Shown here: one piece after another, positions 31,822 through 39,349 of the stretch
Numbering within the stretch: the stretch's first letter is position 1
Layout: each line of letters starts with the position of its first letter
DNA from: a virus
Virus record (IMG/VR): IMGVR_UViG_3300042452_001105
Coordinates: 1-39,551 of that record
Length of the DNA: 39,551 nt
Direction: 5' to 3' (one strand)
Translations under genes and position numbers: made by a program
Notes under the pieces: generated by a model
What the model was told of the DNA's origin: nothing
The model's database searches: none
What the model saw: only the letters and a program-made list of their open reading frames with translations

Positions 31822-32853
31822 GTGGCGACTCTTCGCTCTGACATCATCATCCCCGAGGTATTTACGCCGTATGTCATCGAGCAGACCACCCAGCGTGATG
31901 CCTTCCTGGCTTCCGGTGTGGTGCAGCCGATGGCTGAGCTGAATGCCACGGAGGGCGGTGATTTTATCAACGTGCCTTTCTGGAAAGCCAACCTTTCCGG
32001 CGACTTCGAAGTGCTGTCTGACAGCACCAGTCTGACCCCCGGCAAAATCACTGCTGACAAGCAAGTCGGCGTGATCCTGCACCGCGGTCGTGCCTTCGAG
32101 GCCCGCGACCTTGCTGCCCTTGCAGCAGGCGCTGACCCCATGGCCGCCATCGGTGCCAAAATTGCCGATTACGTTGCTAACCAGCGCCAAAAGGACCTGC
32201 TGTCCTGCCTCGGCGGTGTGTTCGGCAGCCTGGGCGCTACCAGCAGCTCTGCCGCCTTCTTTGGTCTGACCATCGACGGCGAATCGGGTGATACCCCGAC
32301 TGTGCTGAGCCCCCGTCACGTGGCTGAAGCCCGCGCGCTCCTGGGCGACCAGGGCGACAAGCTGACTGCCGTTGCCATGCACTCCAAGGTCTACTACGAC
32401 CTGGTTGAGCGCAAGGCGATCGACTACGTGACCGAGACCGATGCCCGTCTCACCTCCAGCGTGACCGATTTTGTGGGTGGCAGCATTGCCTCCGCCTACG
32501 GTCCCGTGAGCGTGCCCACCTACATGGGCCTGCGTGTGATCGTGTCTGACGATGTGCAGACCGATGGCAGCGGTTCCTCGACCGAGTATGCCACCTACTT
32601 CTTCACTGCTGGCGCTGTTGCCAGTGGCGAACAGATGGCAATGCAGACAGAGACCGACCGTGACATCCTCGCCAAGAGCGATGCCATGTCGATCGACCTG
32701 CACTACTGCTATCACCCCGTTGGCGCAAAATGGGGGGTGACCACCACCAATCCCACCCGCGCTCAGCTGGAGACCGTGGGCAACTGGTCGAAGGTGTACG
32801 AGCTGAAGAATCTCGGCATCGTGCGCGCCACCAATACCTCCAACATGGATTGA
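31822..32853 (+). CDS. Major capsid protein
   Basis: A 343-residue HK97-fold capsid subunit of the gp13-like type. MATLRSDIIIPEVFTPYVIE and RGRAFEARDLAALAAGADPM are family marks; the middle KVYYDLVERKAIDYVTE and late YHPVGAKWGVTTTNPTRAQL also fit. It starts on GTG at 31822, supported by GAGG eight bases upstream. No delta domain is seen, since scaffolding is a separate gene. It should be the most abundant protein. Confidence 0.92.
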   Translation: MATLRSDIIIPEVFTPYVIEQTTQRDAFLASGVVQPMAELNATEGGDFINVPFWKANLSGDFEVLSDSTSLTPGKITADKQVGVILHRGRAFEARDLAALAAGADPMAAIGAKIADYVANQRQKDLLSCLGGVFGSLGATSSSAAFFGLTIDGESGDTPTVLSPRHVAEARALLGDQGDKLTAVAMHSKVYYDLVERKAIDYVTETDARLTSSVTDFVGGSIASAYGPVSVPTYMGLRVIVSDDVQTDGSGSSTEYATYFFTAGAVASGEQMAMQTETDRDILAKSDAMSIDLHYCYHPVGAKWGVTTTNPTRAQLETVGNWSKVYELKNLGIVRATNTSNMD

Positions 32854-32864
32854 GGTAACTAATC

Positions 32865-33284
32865 ATGGCACAACCTTCCCAGTTTGAACTGTCTTCTGAG
32901 CAGTACATCACCGCTACCCACTACATCGCTTCTTCGGTTGCTGATGTGCAGTTCTTCACCGCTCCGGTGAAGTGCGAAGTGGTCAGCATCCGCGAAGTGC
33001 ATGCCACCGCTGGCAACGATGCTTCTGATGTGACCGGCACGATCCGTCGTTGCCAAGGCACTGAAGCCGCCACCGCTGGTGATGACCTGCTTGGCACCAC
33101 CAAGATCAACCTCAAAGGCACTGCTCTGACCGAGCAGAAGTTCGATGCGGCTGATTCTGGTGAGCTGACCAGCACTGCTGCCCATCTCATCCTCGAGGCT
33201 GGCGACCGCCTGTCCCTCGATGTGACTGGTACCACCACCACTCTGGCTGGTGTGATCCTTTCTGTGCTCTTGAAGCGCGTCTGA
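32865..33284 (+). CDS. Head decoration-like protein
   Basis: A 139-residue beta-rich protein (MAQPSQFELSSEQYITATHY..., later HLILEAGDRLSLDVTG). Position immediately after the capsid gene and good codon use point to a capsid decoration or head fibre protein. No catalytic residues. Its stop overlaps the following ATG. Confidence 0.6.
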   Translation: MAQPSQFELSSEQYITATHYIASSVADVQFFTAPVKCEVVSIREVHATAGNDASDVTGTIRRCQGTEAATAGDDLLGTTKINLKGTALTEQKFDAADSGELTSTAAHLILEAGDRLSLDVTGTTTTLAGVILSVLLKRV

Positions 33285-33460
33285 TGGGGCTGTTCGCTTT
33301 CCGGCGACTGCGTGAACGGGAGGCTCTGGCTACGGCTGGAGCCTTTTTTTCTATGGCGGAGCCCGAACCTAAACTTGAGGTAGTCGAAGAGCAGCCAGCA
33401 CCCAAAAGGCGCCGTGCTGTGAAGTCCAAGCCGGAGTCAACAAATGGCGATCGTAATTAA
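33284..33460 (+). CDS. Small charged protein spanning a terminator
   Basis: A 58-residue protein (MGLFAFRRLREREALATAGA...KRRRAVKSKP) with acidic middle and basic end. It starts on the overlapping decoration stop. An intrinsic terminator lies inside the first third, so its translation would compete with termination; the in-frame ATG at 33353 would give a 35-residue form after the T-run. It may be a coupling device more than a protein. Confidence 0.45.
   Translation: MGLFAFRRLREREALATAGAFFSMAEPEPKLEVVEEQPAPKRRRAVKSKPESTNGDRN
33321..33350 (+). terminator. Intrinsic terminator between head and tail genes
   Basis: AGGCTC (33321-33326) pairs perfectly with GAGCCT (33339-33344) with a 12-base loop, followed by a run of T to 33350. 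It would reduce transcription beyond the capsid/decoration genes so that connector and tail proteins are made in smaller amounts. It sits inside a short coding frame. Confidence 0.75.
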
Positions 33461-34007
33461 CGCGACTGTTGGCTCGGCATCGGCCAATTCATATGTCACG
33501 CTGGCTCAGGCTGACGCGATAATTGAAGGCCTGGTACAAGATCCAGATGTCCAGCACTGGAACTCTGGAAATACCGACAGCCGCAACCGAGCGCTGTACA
33601 CGGCTACCCAGCGCCTAGACCGCGAGCGGTTTCTGGGTGCGCGTGCCACCGACACGCAGGCTTTGCAGTGGCCTCGAACGGGTGTGCGCAAGCCGGACAC
33701 GTACATCAACACCTACGCCGTAGGGTTTCCGTTTCGAATCACGACAGACTATTACACAGACACCGAGATTCCAGATCAGATCAAGCGTGCGCAGATTCAG
33801 CTAGCCGTTTATCTGCATAACAACACCGATGGCCTGGGGCTAAGTGGCCTTGAGGATTACAAAAATGTCAAGATCGGCAGTCTCGATGTGACGCCGAATT
33901 TGGGCTTTGGAGCTGTCGGTGCTGACAAAGTACCACCGCTGTTCGAAAGGTATCTGACAGGCCTTAGAATCAGTGGACCAGGCAATTTCTCGATTCGACG
34001 GAGCTGA
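33444..34007 (+). CDS. Head-tail connector, DnaT-like/neck protein
   Basis: A 187-residue protein (MAIVINATVGSASANSYVTL...). The opening with ANSYVTLAQADAIIEG, followed by TATQRLDRERFLGARA...LQWPR and DQIKRAQIQLA, is the form often annotated putative DnaT-like or head-tail connector in phages. A replicative DnaT role is unlikely here because it lies in the structural operon; an adaptor ring at the portal is likely. Confidence 0.8.
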   Translation: MAIVINATVGSASANSYVTLAQADAIIEGLVQDPDVQHWNSGNTDSRNRALYTATQRLDRERFLGARATDTQALQWPRTGVRKPDTYINTYAVGFPFRITTDYYTDTEIPDQIKRAQIQLAVYLHNNTDGLGLSGLEDYKNVKIGSLDVTPNLGFGAVGADKVPPLFERYLTGLRISGPGNFSIRRS

Positions 34008-34009
34008 TC

Positions 34010-34246
34010 ATGGGCAACGGCGGCAGCTACAACATCGGGTTTGAATACATCACCGACACAAATGCTCATACCGGGCGGTTTTGCAGGCTGTATGCGCTGG
34101 CTGATGCCGTGATCAGCACGGCCACAGTCCAAAATGCCAGCGGCAACACTTTCAGCTCAGTGCCGTTGAATCATGGTGATGAGATCGAGGGTGTCTTCAC
34201 CAGCGTGACACTCGCATCAGGCAAAATCATCGCCTATAAGATCTGA
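34010..34246 (+). CDS. Small structural-operon protein
   Basis: A 78-residue beta-rich protein (MGNGGSYNIGFEYITDTNAH...). Short beta proteins at this place (between connector and head-closure genes) are frequent in cyanosiphophages; the role is unknown, perhaps a capsid or tail accessory. Its stop overlaps the next ATG. Confidence 0.65.
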   Translation: MGNGGSYNIGFEYITDTNAHTGRFCRLYALADAVISTATVQNASGNTFSSVPLNHGDEIEGVFTSVTLASGKIIAYKI

Positions 34247-34605
34247 TGGCCATTGCAACACCGCTACGCAAAGTCGCCAGCAAATTGATGCTGCGATTCG
34301 GCGGTGATGTCACATTCCGCAAAATCACACCTGGAGCATACAACTCGACCACAGGTGCCATCGCAGAGACTGTTGTAGACACGGGCATCAAAGGAGTGCT
34401 CGAGGATGTCAATTTGCGCGAAGTCAACGAGCTGATTCAGGCTAGCGACAAGCGCTTGATCATAGCTGCGTTGGATCTGAATGGCACCACGCCATCGACA
34501 TTTGATCGTGTTGTGATTAGCAATATCGTGCACCAAATCATCAGGGTGCAGACAATCGAGCAGAACAACGAGCCCATCACGTATGAATTAATTCTGAGGG
34601 TTTGA
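34246..34605 (+). CDS. Head-closure / neck protein candidate
   Basis: A 119-residue protein (MAIATPLRKVASKLMLRFGG...). The beta-rich pattern with FRKITPGAYNSTTGAI and a final VVISNIVHQIIRVQTIEQNN...YELILRV strand resembles SPP1 gp16-like head-closure proteins. Assigned mainly from order: connector, closure, gp10-like, terminator, tube. Confidence 0.6.
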   Translation: MAIATPLRKVASKLMLRFGGDVTFRKITPGAYNSTTGAIAETVVDTGIKGVLEDVNLREVNELIQASDKRLIIAALDLNGTTPSTFDRVVISNIVHQIIRVQTIEQNNEPITYELILRV

Positions 34606-34606
34606 T

Positions 34607-35047
34607 ATGGCACGGCGAATCAACCTGGCACAGACAGGCGATTACGCCGCCGATCAATTCGAAAAGCTGTTGCGTGTGACGGTGCTCAACACCGATCGCA
34701 AACTAAAAGAAGAAAGCCCTGTGCTCACGGGCAGATTCAGATCAAGCTGGGTGGTCTCCGAAAACGATGTGACCGAGTTCGAGGCAGAAGGAGCACAGAT
34801 ATCCAAAGATGTGAAGGCGATGAACAGGCAAAACTACCAGCAAGAGAAGCTCGGTGGTGTCTATCACATTTCAAATAGCCTGCCTTATGCGGAAGCGCTG
34901 TGCTACGGCACCAATTTGCCGCCATCGTGGAAAGCGGCAGGCGTGAATGGCAGCTTGCAGAATCCGCCGGGCTGGGTGGACCTGATCGCTGCTGAGATCA
35001 CAGCTAGCGTGCGGGCAAGTGCCGAGAACATCGCAAGATCATCCTGA
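34607..35047 (+). CDS. HK97 gp10-like tail completion protein
   Basis: A 146-residue neck/tail-completion protein. The core LKEESPVLTGRFRSSWVVSE (about residues 36-55) and YHISNSLPYAEALCYGT (about 86-102) match the HK97 gp10 family pattern (P..TG.L..S...; N..PYA...E.G). The following gene is the tail terminator, as usual. The stop overlaps the next ATG. Confidence 0.85.
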   Translation: MARRINLAQTGDYAADQFEKLLRVTVLNTDRKLKEESPVLTGRFRSSWVVSENDVTEFEAEGAQISKDVKAMNRQNYQQEKLGGVYHISNSLPYAEALCYGTNLPPSWKAAGVNGSLQNPPGWVDLIAAEITASVRASAENIARSS

Positions 35048-35472
35048 TGGCAGCAATCAATCTCAATACTGTTAGAGCCACGATTGAGGGCCGACTTGCC
35101 ACAGAGCTGGCGCTGTCGCCTGCGATCCCAGTGGTTTTTCATAATATGCCTTACAACCCGGTGAACAACGGCACCTGGGTTCAGTGCTTGGTATCTTTCG
35201 GCGCCAACACCTACCTGACCATGGGTGGCACGACGGGCAGCAGCAATAATGTGCTTGGTGTCGTGGTGATCAACATATTCTCGGCCAAAGGTGTGGGTCC
35301 AGGCGCCAACCTGACGGTTGGAAAACGCATTCGGGATCTCTACAATAGAATCGTTGTAAGTGGGGTCCATTTTGATCCCCCAACAGGGCCCGAGGTGGTG
35401 GCTTCGCCATCTCCAGAGGGTTTCTTCCAAACACGGGTCAGACTGACCTTTGAAACCTTCGAGGATCTGTAA
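35047..35472 (+). CDS. Tail terminator (DUF4128-like)
   Basis: A 141-residue protein of the lambda gpU/DUF4128 type (MAAINLNTVRATIEGRLATE..., VVFHNMPYNPVNNGTWVQC, VVVINIFSAKGVG). It caps the tail tube and limits its length. Located just before the tube genes. Confidence 0.82.
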   Translation: MAAINLNTVRATIEGRLATELALSPAIPVVFHNMPYNPVNNGTWVQCLVSFGANTYLTMGGTTGSSNNVLGVVVINIFSAKGVGPGANLTVGKRIRDLYNRIVVSGVHFDPPTGPEVVASPSPEGFFQTRVRLTFETFEDL

Positions 35473-35474
35473 TC

Positions 35475-35891
35475 ATGGCGTTCTACCGAGGCCAGCAAGG
35501 CTCAATCAAATTCGATGATGCGGGCTCTACTGCAGCCACCATCACCAGCACGCGATCATGGTCGATGACCGTTGAGAAAGAGTCGCTGGACACCACTGCC
35601 CTTGGCGCCACCTATCGCGCAAACGTCGGCGGTCTGATCAGCGGCTCCGGGTCTTGCGAGGTCCTCTACACCGCCAGTAGCGCAGATGAAACCAATGCTT
35701 TCATCGAAATGGTCAATTCGACCAATGATGAAGGCGCCGCGCTCTTTGAGCTCTATATGGACACTACGGGCGGCAAAAAGATCACCTTTGACGGCGTGAT
35801 CACTTCCGCTGAGTATTCTGCCACCGTAGGCGAAATCGAGATCATCACTCTCAATTTCGTTACTAACGGTTCCATCACCCTGGACATCTGA
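35475..35891 (+). CDS. Major tail tube protein, copy A
   Basis: A 138-residue tail-tube-type protein (MAFYRGQQGSIKFDD...SWSMTVEKESLDTTALGATY, ending NFVTNGSITLDI). The beta-barrel pattern fits TP901-1/phi-type tube proteins (lambda gpV analogue). The next gene is a close paralog with the same start, the same middle and nearly the same end, so the gene has been duplicated. Confidence 0.88.
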   Translation: MAFYRGQQGSIKFDDAGSTAATITSTRSWSMTVEKESLDTTALGATYRANVGGLISGSGSCEVLYTASSADETNAFIEMVNSTNDEGAALFELYMDTTGGKKITFDGVITSAEYSATVGEIEIITLNFVTNGSITLDI

Positions 35892-35893
35892 TC

Positions 35894-36313
35894 ATGGCTT
35901 TTTATCGCGGCCAACAAGGCACAGTCTTTTTTGACAAGGATTCAAGCGGCGGCCTGTCCGAAATCGCCGCGGTGCGGTCTTGGTCTATGACCGTCGAAAA
36001 AGAATCACTCGATGTGACGGCGCATGGTGCCACCTATCGGGCCAACAATGGTGGTTTGATCAGCGGTTCAGGCTCAATCGAGGTGATGTACGACGCGCCA
36101 GGCTCTGGTGACAAACTTGATCTCATCAAAGAGGCCAACACGGCCACTGACCCCGCCAATGCCAGCGTCGAGCTCTATCTTGATGAAGCTGGCACCAAAA
36201 AGATCACAGGCGACATCCTAGTGACAAGCGCTGAATATTCTGCTACAGTGGGAGAGATCGAAATAATCACGATTAATTTCGTGACTAACGGATCTATCAC
36301 ACTTAGCATCTAA
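35894..36313 (+). CDS. Major tail tube protein, copy B (paralog)
   Basis: A 139-residue paralog of the preceding protein. Shared blocks are MAFYRGQQG, RSWSMTVEKESLD, GGLISGSGS and TSAEYSATVGEIEIIT; the rest (about residues 14-27 and 70-110) has diverged. Two bases separate the genes. The two could form a mixed tube, or one could serve the tail end or surface. Confidence 0.88.
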   Translation: MAFYRGQQGTVFFDKDSSGGLSEIAAVRSWSMTVEKESLDVTAHGATYRANNGGLISGSGSIEVMYDAPGSGDKLDLIKEANTATDPANASVELYLDEAGTKKITGDILVTSAEYSATVGEIEIITINFVTNGSITLSI

Positions 36314-36319
36314 CACCGC

Positions 36320-36679
36320 ATGTCGGCTACTCGTCAGCGCCCCGTTGATCTGCTCACTGGGGCGTTTGATCTCAACCAACGTCGTCGGTTTGATATCAAG
36401 AATCCTGCAGGCGATGTAGTGTTGTCGCTGTATTTCAAGCCGATCACCCGCGCCGATCGCAAGCGTGCAACCGCGATGGCGGGCACCGATGAAGCTCTAG
36501 AGATCAGCACGCAGATGCTTTGCCAGATGGCCGAGCTCGAAGACGGTACCAAGGCCTTTGCTGCTGCTGACGCCGCCAAGCTGCAACGCGAACTGCCCGA
36601 AGACGTTCTTAACGAGCTTGAGATGTTCCTGTTTGGTCTGGGTAATGCACCCTCGCTTGAAGAAGCAAAAAACGAGTAG
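36320..36679 (+). CDS. G: Tail assembly chaperone gpG
   Basis: A 119-residue chaperone that coats the tape measure during tail assembly. It starts at ATG 36320 (MSATRQRPVDLLTGAFDLNQ...) and ends in SLEEAKNE. Near its end lies the slippery heptamer A AAA AAC, in the phase required for a -1 shift, that yields the longer gpGT. Position between tube and tape-measure genes is as in lambda. Confidence 0.9.
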   Translation: MSATRQRPVDLLTGAFDLNQRRRFDIKNPAGDVVLSLYFKPITRADRKRATAMAGTDEALEISTQMLCQMAELEDGTKAFAAADAAKLQRELPEDVLNELEMFLFGLGNAPSLEEAKNE

Positions 36680-36858
36680 AGGAAGACTCATGGCTATTCT
36701 TTGAGCTCTTCCTTGCAACCGAGCTTGGCAAGACGGTGAGCGAGCTAAGGCAGCAGCTCACCGAGGGCGAATTCATGATGTTTGCCGCCTACTACGAAGT
36801 GAAAGGCAAACGAGAAAAAGAGGAAATGGATAAGGCCAAAGCACGTCAGCGCAGGTAG
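36320..36858 (+). CDS. GT: Tail assembly chaperone gpGT, made by -1 frameshift
   Basis: Fusion product: 118 residues of gpG, then a -1 shift on A AAA AAC (36667-36673), then 61 residues in the -1 frame to TAG 36856-36858. The shifted part reads RVEEDSWLFFELFLATELGK, then TVSELRQQLTEGEFMMFAAY, then a charged tail. This is the expected T-domain style (ATELG.TV.ELR..L...EF). No start codon with a ribosome site is seen that would make T on its own, so frameshifting is the natural reading. The total length is 179 residues. Confidence 0.88.
36667..36673 (+). promoter_or_regulatory. Slippery heptamer for programmed -1 frameshift
   Basis: AAAAAAC read as GC(A AAA AAC) in the gpG frame, the strongest known bacterial -1 slip sequence, seven bases before the gpG stop codon window ends. 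The -1 frame stays open for 61 codons after it. Confidence 0.88.
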
Positions 36859-36861
36859 ACT
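36856..36861 (+). promoter_or_regulatory. -10-like motif TAGACT before the tape-measure gene
   Basis: TAGACT overlaps the gpGT stop codon and is 23 bp before the GTG at 36885. Member of the recurring motif set. Confidence 0.35.
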
Positions 36862-36884
36862 GAAATCAAGATAGGTCGAGAACC

Positions 36885-39011
36885 GTGCCCGCTGTTGCCG
36901 TAGTAGACGTACAGGTAAACAGCCAGAGCGCTGTACGCAATCTGCAGCAGGTCAATACAGCGTCCAAAGCTGCACAAACCAGTATCGGTGGTCTGCAGAA
37001 TGCTGTCACCAAGCTGGCAAGTTCTTTTGCAGCTATTCAGGCAGTTCGGTTCGTTTTTGCTAAAACGGCAGAGATCGAGACACAGACAAAGAGCTTGCAG
37101 GTGCTGACAGGCAGTGTCCAGCAAGCCAAACAGATCATCCAAGAGCTGCAACAGTTAGGTGCTGTTACGCCATTCACAAGCACCGAGCTTATTGATGCTG
37201 CCAAACGTCTCCAAGCCTTTGGTGTAGCTGGCAATCAGGTTGTCGAAGTCACTCGCAGGCTGGCAGATGCATCGGGAGCGACCGGTGCCGAGTTGCAGGG
37301 CTTGGTCACAGCATATGGGCAGGTAGTCGCCAAAGGGCGCCTACAGGGCGAAGAGCTTCTGCAATTCCAGGAGCGAGGTGTTGGCCTGCAGCAAGAGCTG
37401 CAGAAAATGTACAAGCTCTCAGGCGAAGAGCTGCAGAAGGCACTGAGTAAGGGGCAGATCAATGCCCGCGCCGTTGAGATCGCATTCCAGCGGCTCACCG
37501 ACGTTGGCGGCAAATATGCAAATGGCGCAGTAGCTCAATCTGACACGCTTTCGGGCAAGCTCAGCACGCTTCAGGATGGCGTCGATGCATTGGCGCGCCG
37601 TATTGGCCAGGCTTTGACGCCCGCGCTTAAAGCCATCTTTTCTCAGGCCATTGCTGTTGTTGATGCGGTCAATCAAGCCATAGCCGCTGGACGTGGGGCT
37701 GGGTTCACGCGAAGCGTCATAGGTGCAAGGGGATTCATTACAGGAGGGGCAACCAGTCAGGCAGTAGACAACATTGCAAAAGGTATCAATCAGATCACGT
37801 CGCAATCAAACAAAACCGGCATTGCTCAGAATTTGCAGGCTTTGCAACAATATCAGCGCCTTTTGCAGTCGATTGCGCCAGAGGATCCCAACAGCGACCG
37901 CGCTGTGCAGTTGCAGGGTGTCATCCTTCAGAAAATCAACCAGAACATCGAGGCACAAAAGACACTCAATAAACAAACAGGTGCAGCAGCCAAAGTCTTT
38001 GATATTCCAGCATTGGGCGGCGCCAAGGACGGCAAAGGTGGTCGCAAAGGCAAATCAGACGCTGAGCGCGCCGCTGAGGCTGCGGCCAAGGAAAGGCAAC
38101 GCGTGGCGGACGTGGTGCGCGATCGTACCGCAGAAGCCGCGATCCTGCGCATCAATTCTGACTTGCAGGACAAGATTGCCGCAGCCCAGGCTGCCCGTGA
38201 TCCGATGGAAGTGGCACGTCTGCAGAGTTTGCAACGAGAAGTCGATCTGCAATACAAGTATGCACAACAGCTCGCCGCCGAAGACAAATTGCGTGCCCAG
38301 CAGGCCATTGTTCTTCTAGGCAACACTGATCTGATCGCGAATCAGCGCGAAAAAGAACGCAATCTGGCGGAGATCCAGCGACAGCAAGATCAAGATCATA
38401 TGGATGCGTTGAAAAAGCACATCGAGCAACAATATGAGCTCAACACAGCGGTGCAACAACAGAAAGCATTCGCAGAAGGAATCGCGGGCACGCTTGGCCA
38501 AGGCCTTACCAGCACGTTCGACTTGCTGATTCAAGGATCGCAGAGTTGGCAGCAGAGCTTGCAGCAAATCGCTTCTGGTGTGTTGGTTGATATCGCCAAT
38601 CAGCTGATCCGAATATTCGTGATCGAGCAAGCCATTAATTCGATCCGCAGCTTTTTGACTCCGATTAGCCCAGGTACCCCGATTGGTGCAGGCGGTGGCA
38701 AACTAGGCAGGTTTGGAACCCTCGGTCCCAATTATGGGATTCCACAGCGAGCAATGGGTGGATCCGTGATGGCCGGACAGGGCTATCTCGTGGGCGAAAA
38801 GGGCCCTGAGCTGTTTATGCCGGGTCGTAGTGGCGGCATAGCCCCCGCAGGTACCTTCGGAGGCTTCGGAAACGTCATCGTGAACGTTGATGCTAGCGGG
38901 TCCAATGTGCAAGGCAATGGACCCGATGCTGCTGCCCTTGGACGCGCTGTTGGTGCGGCTGTGCAGGCAGAATTGATTAAACAGAAGCGTCCCGGAGGCC
39001 TGCTGGCGTAA
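36885..39011 (+). CDS. H: Tail tape-measure protein
   Basis: A 708-residue tape measure, started by GTG. The N-terminal part (about 35-240) is the TP901-type tape-measure domain (VNTASKAAQTSIGGLQNAV, TPFTSTELIDAAKRLQAFGV, FQERGVGLQQELQKMYKLSG). A long coiled-coil with Gln/Lys/Arg-rich repeats covers about 330-560. Hydrophobic and glycine-rich parts near the end (residues about 570-690) include VMAGQGYLVGEKGPELFMPG, a common tape-measure C-terminal motif. By the usual rule of about 0.15 nm per residue the tail would be about 100 nm. The stop overlaps the M start. Confidence 0.93.
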   Translation: MPAVAVVDVQVNSQSAVRNLQQVNTASKAAQTSIGGLQNAVTKLASSFAAIQAVRFVFAKTAEIETQTKSLQVLTGSVQQAKQIIQELQQLGAVTPFTSTELIDAAKRLQAFGVAGNQVVEVTRRLADASGATGAELQGLVTAYGQVVAKGRLQGEELLQFQERGVGLQQELQKMYKLSGEELQKALSKGQINARAVEIAFQRLTDVGGKYANGAVAQSDTLSGKLSTLQDGVDALARRIGQALTPALKAIFSQAIAVVDAVNQAIAAGRGAGFTRSVIGARGFITGGATSQAVDNIAKGINQITSQSNKTGIAQNLQALQQYQRLLQSIAPEDPNSDRAVQLQGVILQKINQNIEAQKTLNKQTGAAAKVFDIPALGGAKDGKGGRKGKSDAERAAEAAAKERQRVADVVRDRTAEAAILRINSDLQDKIAAAQAARDPMEVARLQSLQREVDLQYKYAQQLAAEDKLRAQQAIVLLGNTDLIANQREKERNLAEIQRQQDQDHMDALKKHIEQQYELNTAVQQQKAFAEGIAGTLGQGLTSTFDLLIQGSQSWQQSLQQIASGVLVDIANQLIRIFVIEQAINSIRSFLTPISPGTPIGAGGGKLGRFGTLGPNYGIPQRAMGGSVMAGQGYLVGEKGPELFMPGRSGGIAPAGTFGGFGNVIVNVDASGSNVQGNGPDAAALGRAVGAAVQAELIKQKRPGGLLA

Positions 39012-39349
39012 TGGCAACATTCCCCGCGATCACACCCGCATATGGCGCTCAAAAAAGCAGCCAGCCCAATGTTCGTACGGTTCAATACGGAGATGGCTAC
39101 AGCCAACGGTTGCGTTATGGCTTGAATCAAGATGCAAAGCGATGGGATTTGACTTGGCAAAACATCACTGAAACCAACGCTGATACCATCGAATCTTTCC
39201 TCGAAGCCCGCGCTGGCGCTGAATCTTTCGACTGGACTACACCAGACGGCAGCACCGGCAAGTGGATTTGCCCGCAATGGAACAAAACTATTCCTTACGT
39301 CAACCGCGCCACGATCACCGCCACCTTCATCCAGGTGTTTGAGCCATGA
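39011..39349 (+). CDS. M: Tail-tip protein M (lambda gpM-like)
   Basis: A 112-residue minor tail protein of the lambda gpM family (MATFPAITPAYGAQKSSQPN, VQYGDGYSQRLRYGLN, WICPQWNKTIPYVNRATITA). It sits between tape measure and L in the order H-M-L-K-I-J, as in lambda. The TGA overlaps the L start codon (ATGA). Confidence 0.92.
   Translation: MATFPAITPAYGAQKSSQPNVRTVQYGDGYSQRLRYGLNQDAKRWDLTWQNITETNADTIESFLEARAGAESFDWTTPDGSTGKWICPQWNKTIPYVNRATITATFIQVFEP

Noticed and set aside
33444-34007. DnaT-like replication protein
   Set aside because: The name is a family label; its place between capsid and tail genes indicates a head-tail connector.
37774-38319. 181-codon + frame inside the tape-measure gene
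   Set aside because: Out-of-frame reading of the tape-measure coiled coil; rich in Arg, Ser and Cys as expected of a shadow.
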